Shown piece by piece: positions 24,660 through 33,442 of a DNA stretch of 64,000 bases. The stretch spans positions 39,954,147 to 40,018,146 of the forward strand of contig NC_061797.1 of assembly GCF_021462225.1 (NCBI RefSeq), written 5' to 3'. This stretch comes from Girardinichthys multiradiatus. Taxonomy: Eukaryota > Chordata > Actinopteri > Cyprinodontiformes > Goodeidae. The stretch's first letter is position 1; each line of letters opens with the position of its first letter. Below the pieces are notes generated by a model, which saw only the letters and a program-made list of their open reading frames with translations, was not told where the DNA came from and made no database searches. Both the position numbers and the translations under genes were made by a program.

Positions 24660-25560
24660 AAAACTATGACCACCTGCATAATAGTGATCTGCCTCGCCAA
24701 AGGGGTGGTCTCCACTGGATCCCTGAAGATAATCCTTTTGGTATCTGGCACCACGTTGTTAGCTGCTGCAAGCTCCGTCATGGACTTGCTTTTATAGCAC
24801 ATTCCACAAATTCTCAGTTAGATGGAGATCTGGGGAATTCCTGGACCATTTTTGCTTTATTGTAGGATGTGTCACCTAGCTTAAAGAGACCACAGCAGGG
24901 ACACACCATTTCCACATGGGGGTCTACATGGTCTGAAATAATACCTCTGTAGGTAGGTTAAAGTAACATCTACTGTTCATGGATGGAAGGACACAGCAGA
25001 ACAATGCATCACAATGTCCCTGCTGGCTTGCCGTCTTTGCGCAGTGCATCTTGTTGGAAGTAAACAAACTCAAAGACTCAGCCATCCATGTGATGTAAAC
25101 CAAAACGTGATTCTTCAGACCACTCCGTCGTCCTTGATTGCTCAGTTGTTCTGTTCTAATGCTCTAGGGCCCCTTGTTGTCTATAGTGGACGGGTGTCAG
25201 CATGGCACCTTGACTGGTCTCTCTACCTTTGCAGGCCTATATGCAACAAACTATAAAGTGCTGTGTGTTATGAAACTTTTGGGTCAGAAACAGCAATGAC
25301 TTTGTCAGCTTTGTAAGGTTACAGTGGCTGATATGTAGCACATAAGCTGGCCATTGTTGCCCACATGCATCAGTGATCTTTGGCCAGTTAAGCAGTGTTC
25401 CTTCCTTGGAACGCTTTTTCAGACCCCTGCAGACTGGAAACATTCCACTAAAGCTCCAGTTTTGGGGATGCTCTGACCCTGTTGTCAAGCCATCATAATT
25501 TTGGCTTCTGTCAAATTTGTGCTTATCGGTTATTACTGCTTCTAAAACATCCACTTTGAG
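24660..25560 (-). mobile_element. Tc1-like transposon relic
   Basis: Minus-strand pieces match a common teleost Tc1-like element. The start region (25237-25554) reads HPQNWSFSGMFPVCRGLKKR in place of an HTH and contains KEGTLLNWPKITDACG. Downstream nucleotide phrases such as CCATCCATGTGATGTAAACC and AAACGTGATTCTTCAGACCA are also family-typical. The catalytic region is largely lost. Confidence 0.65.
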
Positions 25561-25857
25561 GAGGAATCAACTCAAGTTGATGGTTATGAAATGGCTACAT
25601 TAGATCCCATATTCAAACCTTTTTGAAATATCTAAAGAGACAATGAAAAGGGTCAGCTGGCAGTAAATGTTGACACTTAAAAGTTACCGGACCTGACAAC
25701 ATAATGCATGGAAGTACTCCAAATCCTTTAAAAGCACAAAACAGAAGACGATAAATTTTTAAATTCTAGGATACTGAGCCGACAGAAAATGTGATTCAAA
25801 AGAGAAGCATTGGAACAGATCCCTGCAAGATGAGCAAAAACTGGAGAACAGTGAGAC

Positions 25858-26082
25858 CTAATGCTCCCCTGTATTGTCAGGCTGGTTCAGGTCTTTCTGC
25901 GATACCCAGCCCTGGTTCTGTACCTCTGCACGATCATTAACCAAGGCCCTCAGAAGATTCTGCAAAACCGGTCCCTCATCCAAGCAACGCTGCTTGGATG
26001 AAGGCCCTTCTTCTCCTTCCTCTGTATCAAATGATAGAGCACGGCCTCGTTTGTTGACCATGAGGTTGATCTTACGCAGACA
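25858..26082 (-). CDS. pocket-protein terminal exon
   Basis: Encodes CLRKINLMVNKRGRALSFDT, SSKQRCLDEGPVLQNLLRAL and VNDRAEVQNQ before TAG. It aligns with the LREIN-MI....AKR-C......L-RLQDV-NDR end of p107/p130, the E2F/DP-contacting tail. It runs a little longer than the p130 end. Acceptor TTCACAG. Confidence 0.85.
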   Translation of the reverse strand, partial: CLRKINLMVNKRGRALSFDTEEGEEGPSSKQRCLDEGPVLQNLLRALVNDRAEVQNQGWVSQKDLNQPDNTGEH

Positions 26083-29000
26083 CTGTGAATAGAAAAGGGA
26101 TTTTAATTAAAACATTCCAATGTGACTTGATATAAAGCTGATGAAAAGATTAAAATGTATGCCCATTGTAATAAAGAGCAATAAAAGTGACCTCTGAGGG
26201 GCTTTTGCTGAAGTCATAGGTCATTCTGGGAGTAAGGGGAGAGACTTCTTGTTTGTTTAACTGTGAGATGGTGATGTTGTGGCCCTTGAATGGGCGGTAA
26301 CTTCTCTTCTTCTGTTGAGGGAATGGAGACATCGGAGGAGTCTCTCCCTGGAGAAGAAAATAATTATCAGTGTGTAACACAACATTTGACACTGTTGTTT
26401 TATACTAGTTTAGCATTTTGTTACACCAACCAGATACCCTCCCTGGTTGCTAAGGTTGGTCAAACTGCCGTCTTAAAAAAATGAACACACCCCATACGTT
26501 GGGGCAAACTTGTCAGCAAACCCCTGCATTTCTTTGCTGTAGGCCCGATAGAAATTGAGGAGACTGCCTCTCTTGTCCTCCTCTGGGGTTGCTTCTGGGG
26601 TCGGTAAAGCAGCTCTAAGGTTTTCAAGATCTGTAATCAACAATATAACAAAAGAAATATGTCTCAAATTAGATTCTAACACAGGATACACAGTACCTTG
26701 CAAAAGTATTTATACCCATTAACAGTTTTTATGTTATTTTTCATATTCTAACAATAAACTTTGATGCATTTTATTGGGACTTTAAGATAAATTAATAGAA
26801 AGTAGTGCATAACTGTAGATAGAAAAGGACACATTGCTTTTAGGAGGTTTTTGTTTTTTACATATAAAAGGTCTGACAGGTGTGACTTGCATTGTATTAC
26901 TGAGTCATTACATGGCTCCTGCTGCAATTACAGCCGCAAGTCTTTTGAGGTTGGTCTTTACCAGCCTGAAACTTGTCCATTCTTCTTCACAAAATCCTTG
27001 AAACTCAATCATATCGGATGGAGAGCGTCTCTAAACATCAGGTTTTAAGTCTTGTCACAGGTTCTCAATTGGATTTAGGTCTGGACTTCTAACACATGAA
27101 TGTGCTTTGACCTAAACCATTACATTGTAGCTCTGGCTGTTTGTTTGTCGGTGGTGTTGGCTTCTTGGGTTGTGTTGTGCATTGTGTTGGTTTGCATGCA
27201 GGCCAAACAAATGTACTTTTGATCCTAGCTGAAAGGAGAACTTTGTTCTGTGCTTGCTCTGCCTCTCTGCTTGTGACAGAATTTAAAGAGGATTTATGGC
27301 TTTCTTTTAAAAATAGCTTGTTTCTTTCCTCTCTTCCTTCAAGGTCAGATTTGTGGAGTCCACAACTATTAGTTTTTTCCTGTTGACAGTTTACCCCCAC
27401 TAAGCTTTGGATCTCTGCAGCTCCTCCAGAGGTACCATGGGCTTATTGATAGGTTCTCTGATTAACGCTCTCCTGGCTCAACCTGTTAAGTTTAGGTGAT
27501 CACCATGAACCATATATTGGTGTGTTAGAAGTTGCACCATACTCTTTCTACCTTTGAATGACGGACTGAGCAGTGGTCTGTGAGCTCTTCAGAGGCTAGG
27601 ATATTGTTTCATAACCTAACCCTGCTTTGAACTTCTCCTCAACTTTCTCCCTGACCTGTCTGCTGTGTTCCCTGGTCTTCATGATGCTGTTTGTTTACTG
27701 ATGTTCTCTAGTAAACCTCTTGGGCCTGCACAGAACAGCTGAAATCTGCATTTACTAAATGCACATTTCATGTTTTTGGCTGTAATGGGAAAAAGGCCAG
27801 CAAACATGTTCTGCACAGCACTGTAAGATAGATGGGAGAACATAGTAAAAGTTACATATTGTGGTGTTAATGTTACATATTTGTGCAGTGAGGCTAATTG
27901 TTATAATGAGTTGTTTCCCCATAGATATGAGACACATTAAAATGCTAATAAGGTTTTTTATTCCACAATACAGCACATTTTATCAATAAATTAGCAGCTT
28001 TATAGCACCCTTGCTATTGATTCTATACAGGGCAACAAGAAGCGATATGGAACGCCAAAGTACTCAAAATTAAATAAATAAATGAAACCTAATGAAATAA
28101 GTATCTACATCAATAAATGTTGATAAACATATAATGTGATAGTCAAATTGTGAAATAATAGAATGCATATTAAATTCTCAGCTCTTTATTAAGAAATATC
28201 TTTTTCATTTTCTATTAAAAATCAGCTTTATAATATAAAAGAATTTTCATATAGAATTTTTACCAAATAATCAAAATTATTGTTGAGGCCATTTTCATAT
28301 AATTCCAGCATATTATATAATTTTGTTTATTTCAAAATGTCATATTTATCTTATAAGGTTTATTTCTCCCCGTGGCATATGTATTTCATAATGCCACTTT
28401 TCAACTGAATGAGTGTCGGCCAACTAGCATCAACGGGCTGGACCGGCATCCTCTCTGGCTGATCCTTACATAGCGATTAGTTCTGTTTTGTGTAGGCTTC
28501 ACCCTTTAAGCTATCGCTAGTGGGTTCATCCCTTTGCGCGCAGCCATTTTCTCCCCGCCAGAAGGGGCATTCCCCATAGTGGACCAATGCTCACTGGAAG
28601 AAGCATTGGATATCTTCGATGCTGCTCCAAAACAGTGACTGATAGCACCTCTACCCCTCTCCTCCAAACGGAGGACACGGAGACAGTTGCATCACCAGCT
28701 CTGTTTGAATTGTACCTTCAGCCCTAACTCGATACTTAGTGTGGGATTGCTTGGTGAAGGAGCAGCCAATCAAAAGCTTGGTTCCGTCCTATTTACCCTG
28801 ACTGACAGGCCAAGTCATTCAGTTGAAAAGTGGCATTATGAAATAAATAGGCCATGGAGGAAATGACCCTTTTAAAATAAAAGCTGGCTTTTTAAAAAAA
28901 AAGAAATGCTGACTTTTTAAAAAAAATGACATTTTGAAATAAATAAAAAAAACTGCTGGAATTACATAGAAATATCCTCAACAATAATTTCAATTATTGG

Positions 29001-32000
29001 GTAAAAATTTTACATAAAACAATTTTATATTACAAAGCTGATTTTAAAAGGAAAATATAATATATTTCATCATAATGAGCTGAGAATTTAATATGCATTC
29101 AATTATTTCACTATTTCGTTGTCAAATGATATGTTTATCAAACATTTATTGATGTAGATACTTATTTCATAATGTTTCATTTATTTATTTAATTATGAGC
29201 ACTTTGCCATTCCATAAAGCAGCACATTACTTGTTGCATTTATTCGTTTTTCTTAAAGCAATGCCTAAAAAAAAAAAAATAATTAACCAGTTATCTTAAC
29301 CACCCTAAAAAGATAAAAGTCATACCCATCATCTCACTGGGAAGATTTTCCAAAGTTGCCTCTGAGATCAGCATGTCCTTGCAAACCTGAGGGTGGAAAC
29401 AGTCTGATCAGATTTAGCTAGACCTGAAGCTGGATGCTGATGCCAGCATCTTAACATGGCAAAAATAACTTTACATACACAATGGGCACATTTAACAGTT
29501 AAGCTAACCATCTTTATGTTACCGTGTAGCTTTCTAACACATGCAAAAAAGTAAATGACTGCATCTCACAATGAAGCAAACATGTTTTAGTATGAGATAT
29601 AAAGCCAAGCATTAGATGAAGTCCAGTTCTGACCCAATCTCAGAGCAGATTTTCTGAAATGCACGTCTGATTTAAGGATGGGCTGGTTACTGTAATTAAG
29701 GTACATCAAGGTTTAAAGTCCTTTTAACGAGATGCAACAGAAAGTACCAGAGTGACAGGAGTTTTCTCCAACTCTATGCAGAATAGAGTAAGGCTGTGCT
29801 GCCTTCCTCCCCCCCCCCCCAGATGTTGCTGCATACGGCATGTCAGCTGGCTTTAAAAAAGCTCAGATGCTTTTCTTTGCTTACAAACTTTTCTGTTTCA
29901 ACTAAATAGTTTTTTACCTTTTTTAAATATGATAAAAATATGGAAACTGTGGTATTTGTAATCAAAATTCCCATGCCCATGCCTAATCTGAATTCATTTT
30001 CAGATCAAATAAAAATGATATAGGATACTAAACCAAAAACACAGGCTACAGAGACAGTAAAAAACTCCTACACCTTCATGATCTTTATCTATCTATGTGT
30101 TTAACCTCACATTAGGTCGGACAGACAGAACTTACACTTTCGCTGGCATGTGACCTGTAGTGATTTACTATCTCCTCAAAGTTCAGCTTGTTCTTGGTAA
30201 CCTGTAAAAACAAACAACAGAAGCTAACTGCTGAATTGGTGCTTTCAAAGAAACCACATGATGATTGTTTTTAATCCTCATACTTTCTGAAGTTTGCATT
30301 TCATTTCTCCGCACACACTCATTTCTTTTTATATTTTGCTTCAAAGTGGTCCAGCTTTCGTAAATTGCTCTTGAGCAATAGTGCTTCACTTTTTCTGAAC
30401 CTTTTCAAAGCAGAAGGAAAAGATGCATTAGGAAAAGGTGCACTGGTAACAGGGATAGCCGCAGACTTGGGGGTATTGTCACGTTAAGCCCAGTCAAGGT
30501 TTGGGGGAGATGCACAATGTGTGGACTGCAACTGGAGTCAAAGCTTCAAGAGCCCCCACACACAGACGTAGCCAGGACAAAGTGGAGAGGCAGAGCATCG
30601 CTGAGGTAAAGTCTGACATTTTCACAGTAAATGATGATTTGAGCGGTTATGTCACAGATAAAAGTACCAACAACTGCATTTAGGACCATGGTCTCTCAGT
30701 GCTTGATAGCCTGCTAACTCCCCTGCCCTGAATCTCATACAGAGTCTATGGCGTATTGTCAATAGGAAGATGAGAGACACCAGAGCAATGCAGATGACCT
30801 GAACACCACTATCAAATCAACCTGGGCCTCCATTACAGCTCAGCAGAACCATAGGCTGATCGCCTCTTTGCCACGCCGCATAGTGCAGTAATTCATGCAA
30901 AAGTAGCCCCAAACAAGTACTGAATGCAGATACTCTCCAAAACATGAAAAATTCCTTTGTACTGTAGTAGTATTGTAATAAAATCATTTTTCATTAGTCT
31001 AATGTAATACATAAGAAATAAACAATTGATGCATAATTAATCTATATTCATAAGTTTCTCCTTCTGAATTGAATAACTGAAATAAATTATGATTTATGAT
31101 TATGAAATTCTGTTACACTGAGATACATACAAAAGAGAGATGACTCTCAACCTTTGACTAATACTGTATAAGATTATGTACTCGTACTCTTTGTCTTCCG
31201 CTTTATCCAGGACCGGGTCGCGGGGGCAGCAGATTCAGCAGAGACACCCAGACGTCCCTCTTCCCAGACGCCTCCTCCAGCTCCTCCGGGGGGAGCCCAA
31301 GGCGTTCCCAGGCCAGCCGAGAGACATAGTCCCTCCAGGGCCGTCCCCTGGACCTCCTCCCGGTGGGACGTGCCTGGAACACCTCCCGAGGAAGGCGTCC
31401 AGGAGGCATCCGGTATAGATGCCCGAGCCACCTCAACTGGCTCCTCTCGATGTGGAGGAGCAGCGGCTCTACTCCGAGCCCCTCCCGGATGGCCGAGCTC
31501 CTCACCCTATCTCTAAGGGAGTGACCGACCATCCTCCAGAGGAAGCTCATTTCAGCCGCTTGTATCTGGGATCTTGTTCTTTCGGTCATGACCCAAAGTT
31601 CATGGCCATAGGTGAGGGTAGGAGCGATATACGATTATGTGAATTTCTTAAAAACTTTCCTTAACAAAGTGAAGCCCACCTTTGCTATAATGCTGACTGC
31701 ACTAATGAGGAGCTGGTCCAGGTGACGGTCTTCCATGAGGGAATTGTGCTGGACCAGGGAGTGCACCAAACAGGTCCACATCATTTTCCTCGACCCATCA
31801 GAGATGTCCAGTTTGGAACACAGCTCCATCAAACGCTCTTTCAGCACACTGTAAACCTGATGACAGGAGAAAGCAAAGCTGCAAAACACGTATGTTTTAA
31901 GTTGAAAGAGTAAGAAACTCAGCTCACCATGCTGGCAAACCGATGAAGGAACGGTTTCTTCTTAGGTCTGTTTAGAGCTGAAGAGGAATGCTGGTGGTCT

Positions 32001-33400
32001 GCGCTGGCTGAGGGCGCCGCTTCCATCATAACATCTACAGTTAAAAACTGACACTTTAATCTTTGTTGCACTTTAACCCTTTTTCAACAAACTTCAGTAA
32101 AAGGAAACCTTATGACTGTATATACCTTGTTGTGGGTCAGATTCTGGCTGTAAATCTGTCCGCTCACCTTCGAATGTTGTTGGCAAAATCAGCTGTGTAG
32201 GGCAAATAAACACCAGTTGGTGTAAAGCAATACTGTTGTCTTTCTGATAAAATAAATAACAAATAATAGTACGTAACAGGTGAGGAGTTTTTATGATGGC
32301 AGACCTGTTTGTAGGAAGGTAGATAGCCTCCATTGGCCCTGATTTCCTTCCACAGGCAGGAGCATCTGACCCAAACCAAGCTCTCTAAAACTCTTGTATG
32401 AATCTGCATAATGCTCTTGACCACTCCCATAAATTTACCCGGGTTTAACCGCAAAATGTCAGTCACCTGTGAGATCACAGAAAAAAATAAAAACTGAAGC
32501 AGGTCATTTAGATCTCAAAGCAAGTGTTGAAGGTGTTGTGTTTCAAATCTTTGAAACAAACCTTTAAGAAAAGGTATGCATCCAGTTTGAACACTTTGAG
32601 AAGCAAAGTGATATCGCTGAATAGACAGTGTGATTTTAGGGCGATCTGCAAGCAACAGGCCACCAGACAGCGCTGAACCAAGTCATTCTCCAAGAAATCC
32701 TGCATAGTGGTGTCACAAGAACAAATACTTCAAAAACCAAAAGTGTGGGAAAAGAATGCAACTGTAGTTCTGTGTGTGGCCACAGGAGGGCAGCATACTC
32801 ACAGAGACCCTACTGACACCTGGGCTAGCCGTCTCCCGAGTGCTAAGGTGCTCCAAGATGTTGTAATAGCAGTCTGTGGCCTCTAAGCAGCAGCTTTCTT
32901 CCAGCTCTGAAAACAAAATCAGTTTAAATGAAAGGGTGTGATGATTAAATGTATCTGATCAAATACTTAAACCAGTAACAGACTAAGTGTGGCATGTTAG
33001 GGTACCTTTGGTTGTGTTATTTTCTTTATCCATCCTCTGGTGTTGAAAAAACTCTCGCAGCATGCCTTCCAGTCTAATTTCAATTCCCTGCATTGGGCCT
33101 CTGAAATGATTTTTTACAAGATACATTTTTTTTCATAAGATAAATTAAAATATTTGCCTGAAATTGTTTCATAAAGAGTTAACATTTCCAGTCTGGTTCA
33201 TAGATAAAAGAAATATGTGGTTTATTTAGCAAAGAATGCAAAAAATGTATAGCATTATATAGCTATAGGTTGTTGTCACAGGGGCATAGTACTGTTATCT
33301 TGCAGCTGTAGGGTTGCAGCGCTAACCTGAACAGAGTGATCAGGTGGTCTTTGGTGCCAGGCCTCGGATTGTTTACATCACGCTGAGGTGTGGTTGCCAT
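25858..33400 (-). CDS. Retinoblastoma-family pocket protein, short form (RBL2/p130 positional counterpart)
   Basis: Thirteen exons join in phase into 523 codons: 33327-33400, 33006-33100, 32803-32906, 32562-32699, 32305-32466, 32126-32192, 31928-32034, 31680-31856, 30136-30201, 29326-29386, 26491-26630, 26192-26347 and 25858-26082. RB proteins bind E2F/DP and repress cell-cycle genes. Seen: pocket A about residues 5-191, a spacer of about 60 residues, pocket B about 250-397 with LCSKLDISD and EDRHLDQLL, then a C-terminal tail with CDK-type SP/TP sites (PPMSPFP, VSPLTPRM) and INLMVNK. The start has a good context (CACCATGG) and an in-frame TAG 45 bp upstream, which a candidate acceptor at 33443-33444 would bypass. 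RB1 and p107/p130 are roughly 900-1100 residues, so the N-terminal cyclin-fold domain is missing. The C-terminus resembles p107/p130, while the short spacer is RB1-like. Position and orientation next to chd9 match human RBL2. It is divergent, so it may be a derived rbl2 or a duplicate. Confidence 0.85.
26192..26347 (-). CDS. pocket-protein exon (C-terminal region)
   Basis: Encodes GETPPMSPFPQQKKRSYRPF and a VSPLTPRMTYDFSKSPSE stretch. PP-SP-P and LTPR-----F-SPS match the p107/p130 C-terminal region with its CDK-type sites. Acceptor CTTCTCCAG, donor GTCACT. Confidence 0.84.
26491..26630 (-). CDS. pocket-protein exon (end of pocket B)
   Basis: Encodes DLENLRAALPTPEATPEEDK and then RGSLLNFYRAYSKEMQGFAD. 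NFY-AY aligns with the FYN-IY helix. The Tyr equivalent to RB1 Tyr756 is kept (Tyr378), but the Asn757 equivalent is Arg379. Acceptor GATTACAG, donor GTGTGT. Confidence 0.86.
26694..27750. mobile_element. degenerate Tc1-type element in pocket-protein intron
   Basis: Begins with TACCTTGCAAAAGTATTTAT, a familiar Tc1-type terminal sequence in fish, and contains GGTCTTCATGATGCTGTTTG and AGTAAACCTCTTGGGCCTGC near its right side. No matching right inverted end and no intact transposase frame are seen. It ends about 64 bp upstream of the exon at 26491-26630. Confidence 0.6.
28040..29217. mobile_element. long-inverted-repeat (foldback) element in pocket-protein intron
   Basis: The left arm (about 28040-28410) and right arm (about 28825-29217) are inverted copies: TCTACATCAATAAATGTTGA on the left matches the complement of TCAAACATTTATTGATGTAG on the right, and GCCACTTTTCAACTGAATGA closes the left arm while TCATTCAGTTGAAAAGTGGC opens the right. 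Arms are AT-rich, about 370-390 bp and imperfect. A GC-richer core of about 400 bp lies between them. No transposase frame is seen. The superfamily is unknown. Confidence 0.82.
29326..29386 (-). CDS. pocket-protein exon (pocket B insert)
   Basis: Encodes VCKDMLISEATLENLPSEMM. It replaces the long Ser-rich insert that p107/p130 carry here. Acceptor CCCTCAG, donor GTATGA. Confidence 0.75.
29807..29820. repeat. poly-C run
   Basis: CTCC followed by a run of 11 C within an intron. Confidence 0.8.
30136..30201 (-). CDS. pocket-protein exon (pocket B)
   Basis: Encodes VTKNKLNFEEIVNHYRSHAS and ES, aligning with the VTKEDKSFQNIMRCYR helix of p130. Acceptor TTTTTACAG, donor GTAAGT. Confidence 0.85.
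30700..30930 (+). mobile_element. Tc1-like C-terminal relic in pocket-protein intron
   Basis: TGGGCCTCCATTACAGCTCA, CATAGGCTGATCGCCTCTTT and GCCACGCCGCATAGTGCAGT match the 3' coding end of the Tc1 element at 60794-62396 with many changes. It is a decayed copy of a related family. Confidence 0.7.
31180..31632 (-). mobile_element. 5'-truncated Rex3/RTE-like LINE copy with target-site duplication
   Basis: A 128-codon minus frame reads MTERTRSQIQAAEMSFLWRM, SQLRWLGHLYRMPPGRLPRE and LPPEELEEASGKRDVW, the same C-terminus as the LINE at 8276-11566. An 8-bp direct repeat GATTATGT flanks it (31172-31179 and 31633-31640), the signature of target-primed insertion. It lies in the pocket-protein intron, 47 bp from the exon at 31680. 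Confidence 0.88.
31680..31856 (-). CDS. pocket-protein exon (pocket B core)
   Basis: Encodes VYSVLKERLMELCSKLDISD, then a WTCLVHSLVQHNSLMEDRHL segment and DQLLISAVSIIAK. The M-DRHLDQLL signature identifies the RB B box. The residue aligned with RB1 Tyr709 is Ser304; the Lys713 equivalent, Lys308, is kept. Acceptor CATCAG, donor GTGGGC. A LINE fragment ends 47 bp beyond the donor side. Confidence 0.92.
31928..32034 (-). CDS. pocket-protein exon (spacer to pocket B)
   Basis: Encodes DVMMEAAPSASADHQHSSSA and then LNRPKKKPFLHRFASM. The NRP-K--L--F motif leads into box B as in p130. Acceptor AACTGTAG, donor GTGAGC. Confidence 0.8.
32126..32192 (-). CDS. pocket-protein exon (short spacer)
   Basis: Encodes LILPTTFEGERTDLQPESDP and QQ. 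It forms part of a spacer of about 60 residues, where p107/p130 have a cyclin-binding spacer several times longer. Acceptor TACACAG, donor GTATAT. Confidence 0.7.
32305..32466 (-). CDS. pocket-protein exon (end of pocket A)
   Basis: Encodes VTDILRLNPGKFMGVVKSIM, RVLESLVWVRCSCLWKEIRA and LPSYKQ. LESLVW----LW aligns with the LESLAW----LWE motif that closes the A box. Acceptor TCTCACAG, donor GTCTGC. Confidence 0.84.
32562..32699 (-). CDS. pocket-protein exon (pocket A)
   Basis: Encodes DFLENDLVQRCLVACCLQIA, then a LLLKVFKLDAYLFLK block. LVACCLQI matches the LLACCLEVV core of the RB A box. Acceptor TATGCAG, donor GTTTGT. Confidence 0.85.
32803..32906 (-). CDS. pocket-protein exon (pocket A)
   Basis: Encodes ELEESCCLEATDCYYNILEH and then LSTRETASPGVSRVS. 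It aligns with the AEMLYYKVLES helix of the family. Acceptor TTTTCAG, donor GTGAGT. Confidence 0.78.
33006..33100 (-). CDS. pocket-protein exon (pocket A)
   Basis: Encodes GPMQGIEIRLEGMLREFFQH, which aligns with the I--RLK-MFEIFSQHF helix of p107/p130. Acceptor TTTCAG, donor GTACCC. Confidence 0.78.
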
Positions 33401-33442
33401 GGTGAACTCTTGGCCGACGGCGGTCAGAGCAGGAGGGGGCAA
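33327..33442 (-). CDS. pocket-protein exon with likely start codon
   Basis: ATG at 33398-33400 in a CACCATGG context opens MATTPQRDVNNPRPGTKDHL and ITLF. TPQRDV aligns with the TPVRTVM-type start of pocket A. Donor GTTAGC. If the acceptor TTAG just right of 33442 is used, the exon instead starts in frame with LPPPALTAVGQEFT before the Met. Confidence 0.72.

Noticed and set aside
25858..33400. Assignment to RB1
   Set aside because: The short spacer is RB1-like, but the EESLVW-LWKEIR type motif, the NRPKKKP segment, the C-terminal LLRALVNDR tail and synteny with chd9 favour the RBL group.
25858..33400. Pocket-protein gene as a processed or decayed pseudogene
   Set aside because: It has introns, all 13 exons are open, the phases join, and the key folds are kept, so decay is not supported.
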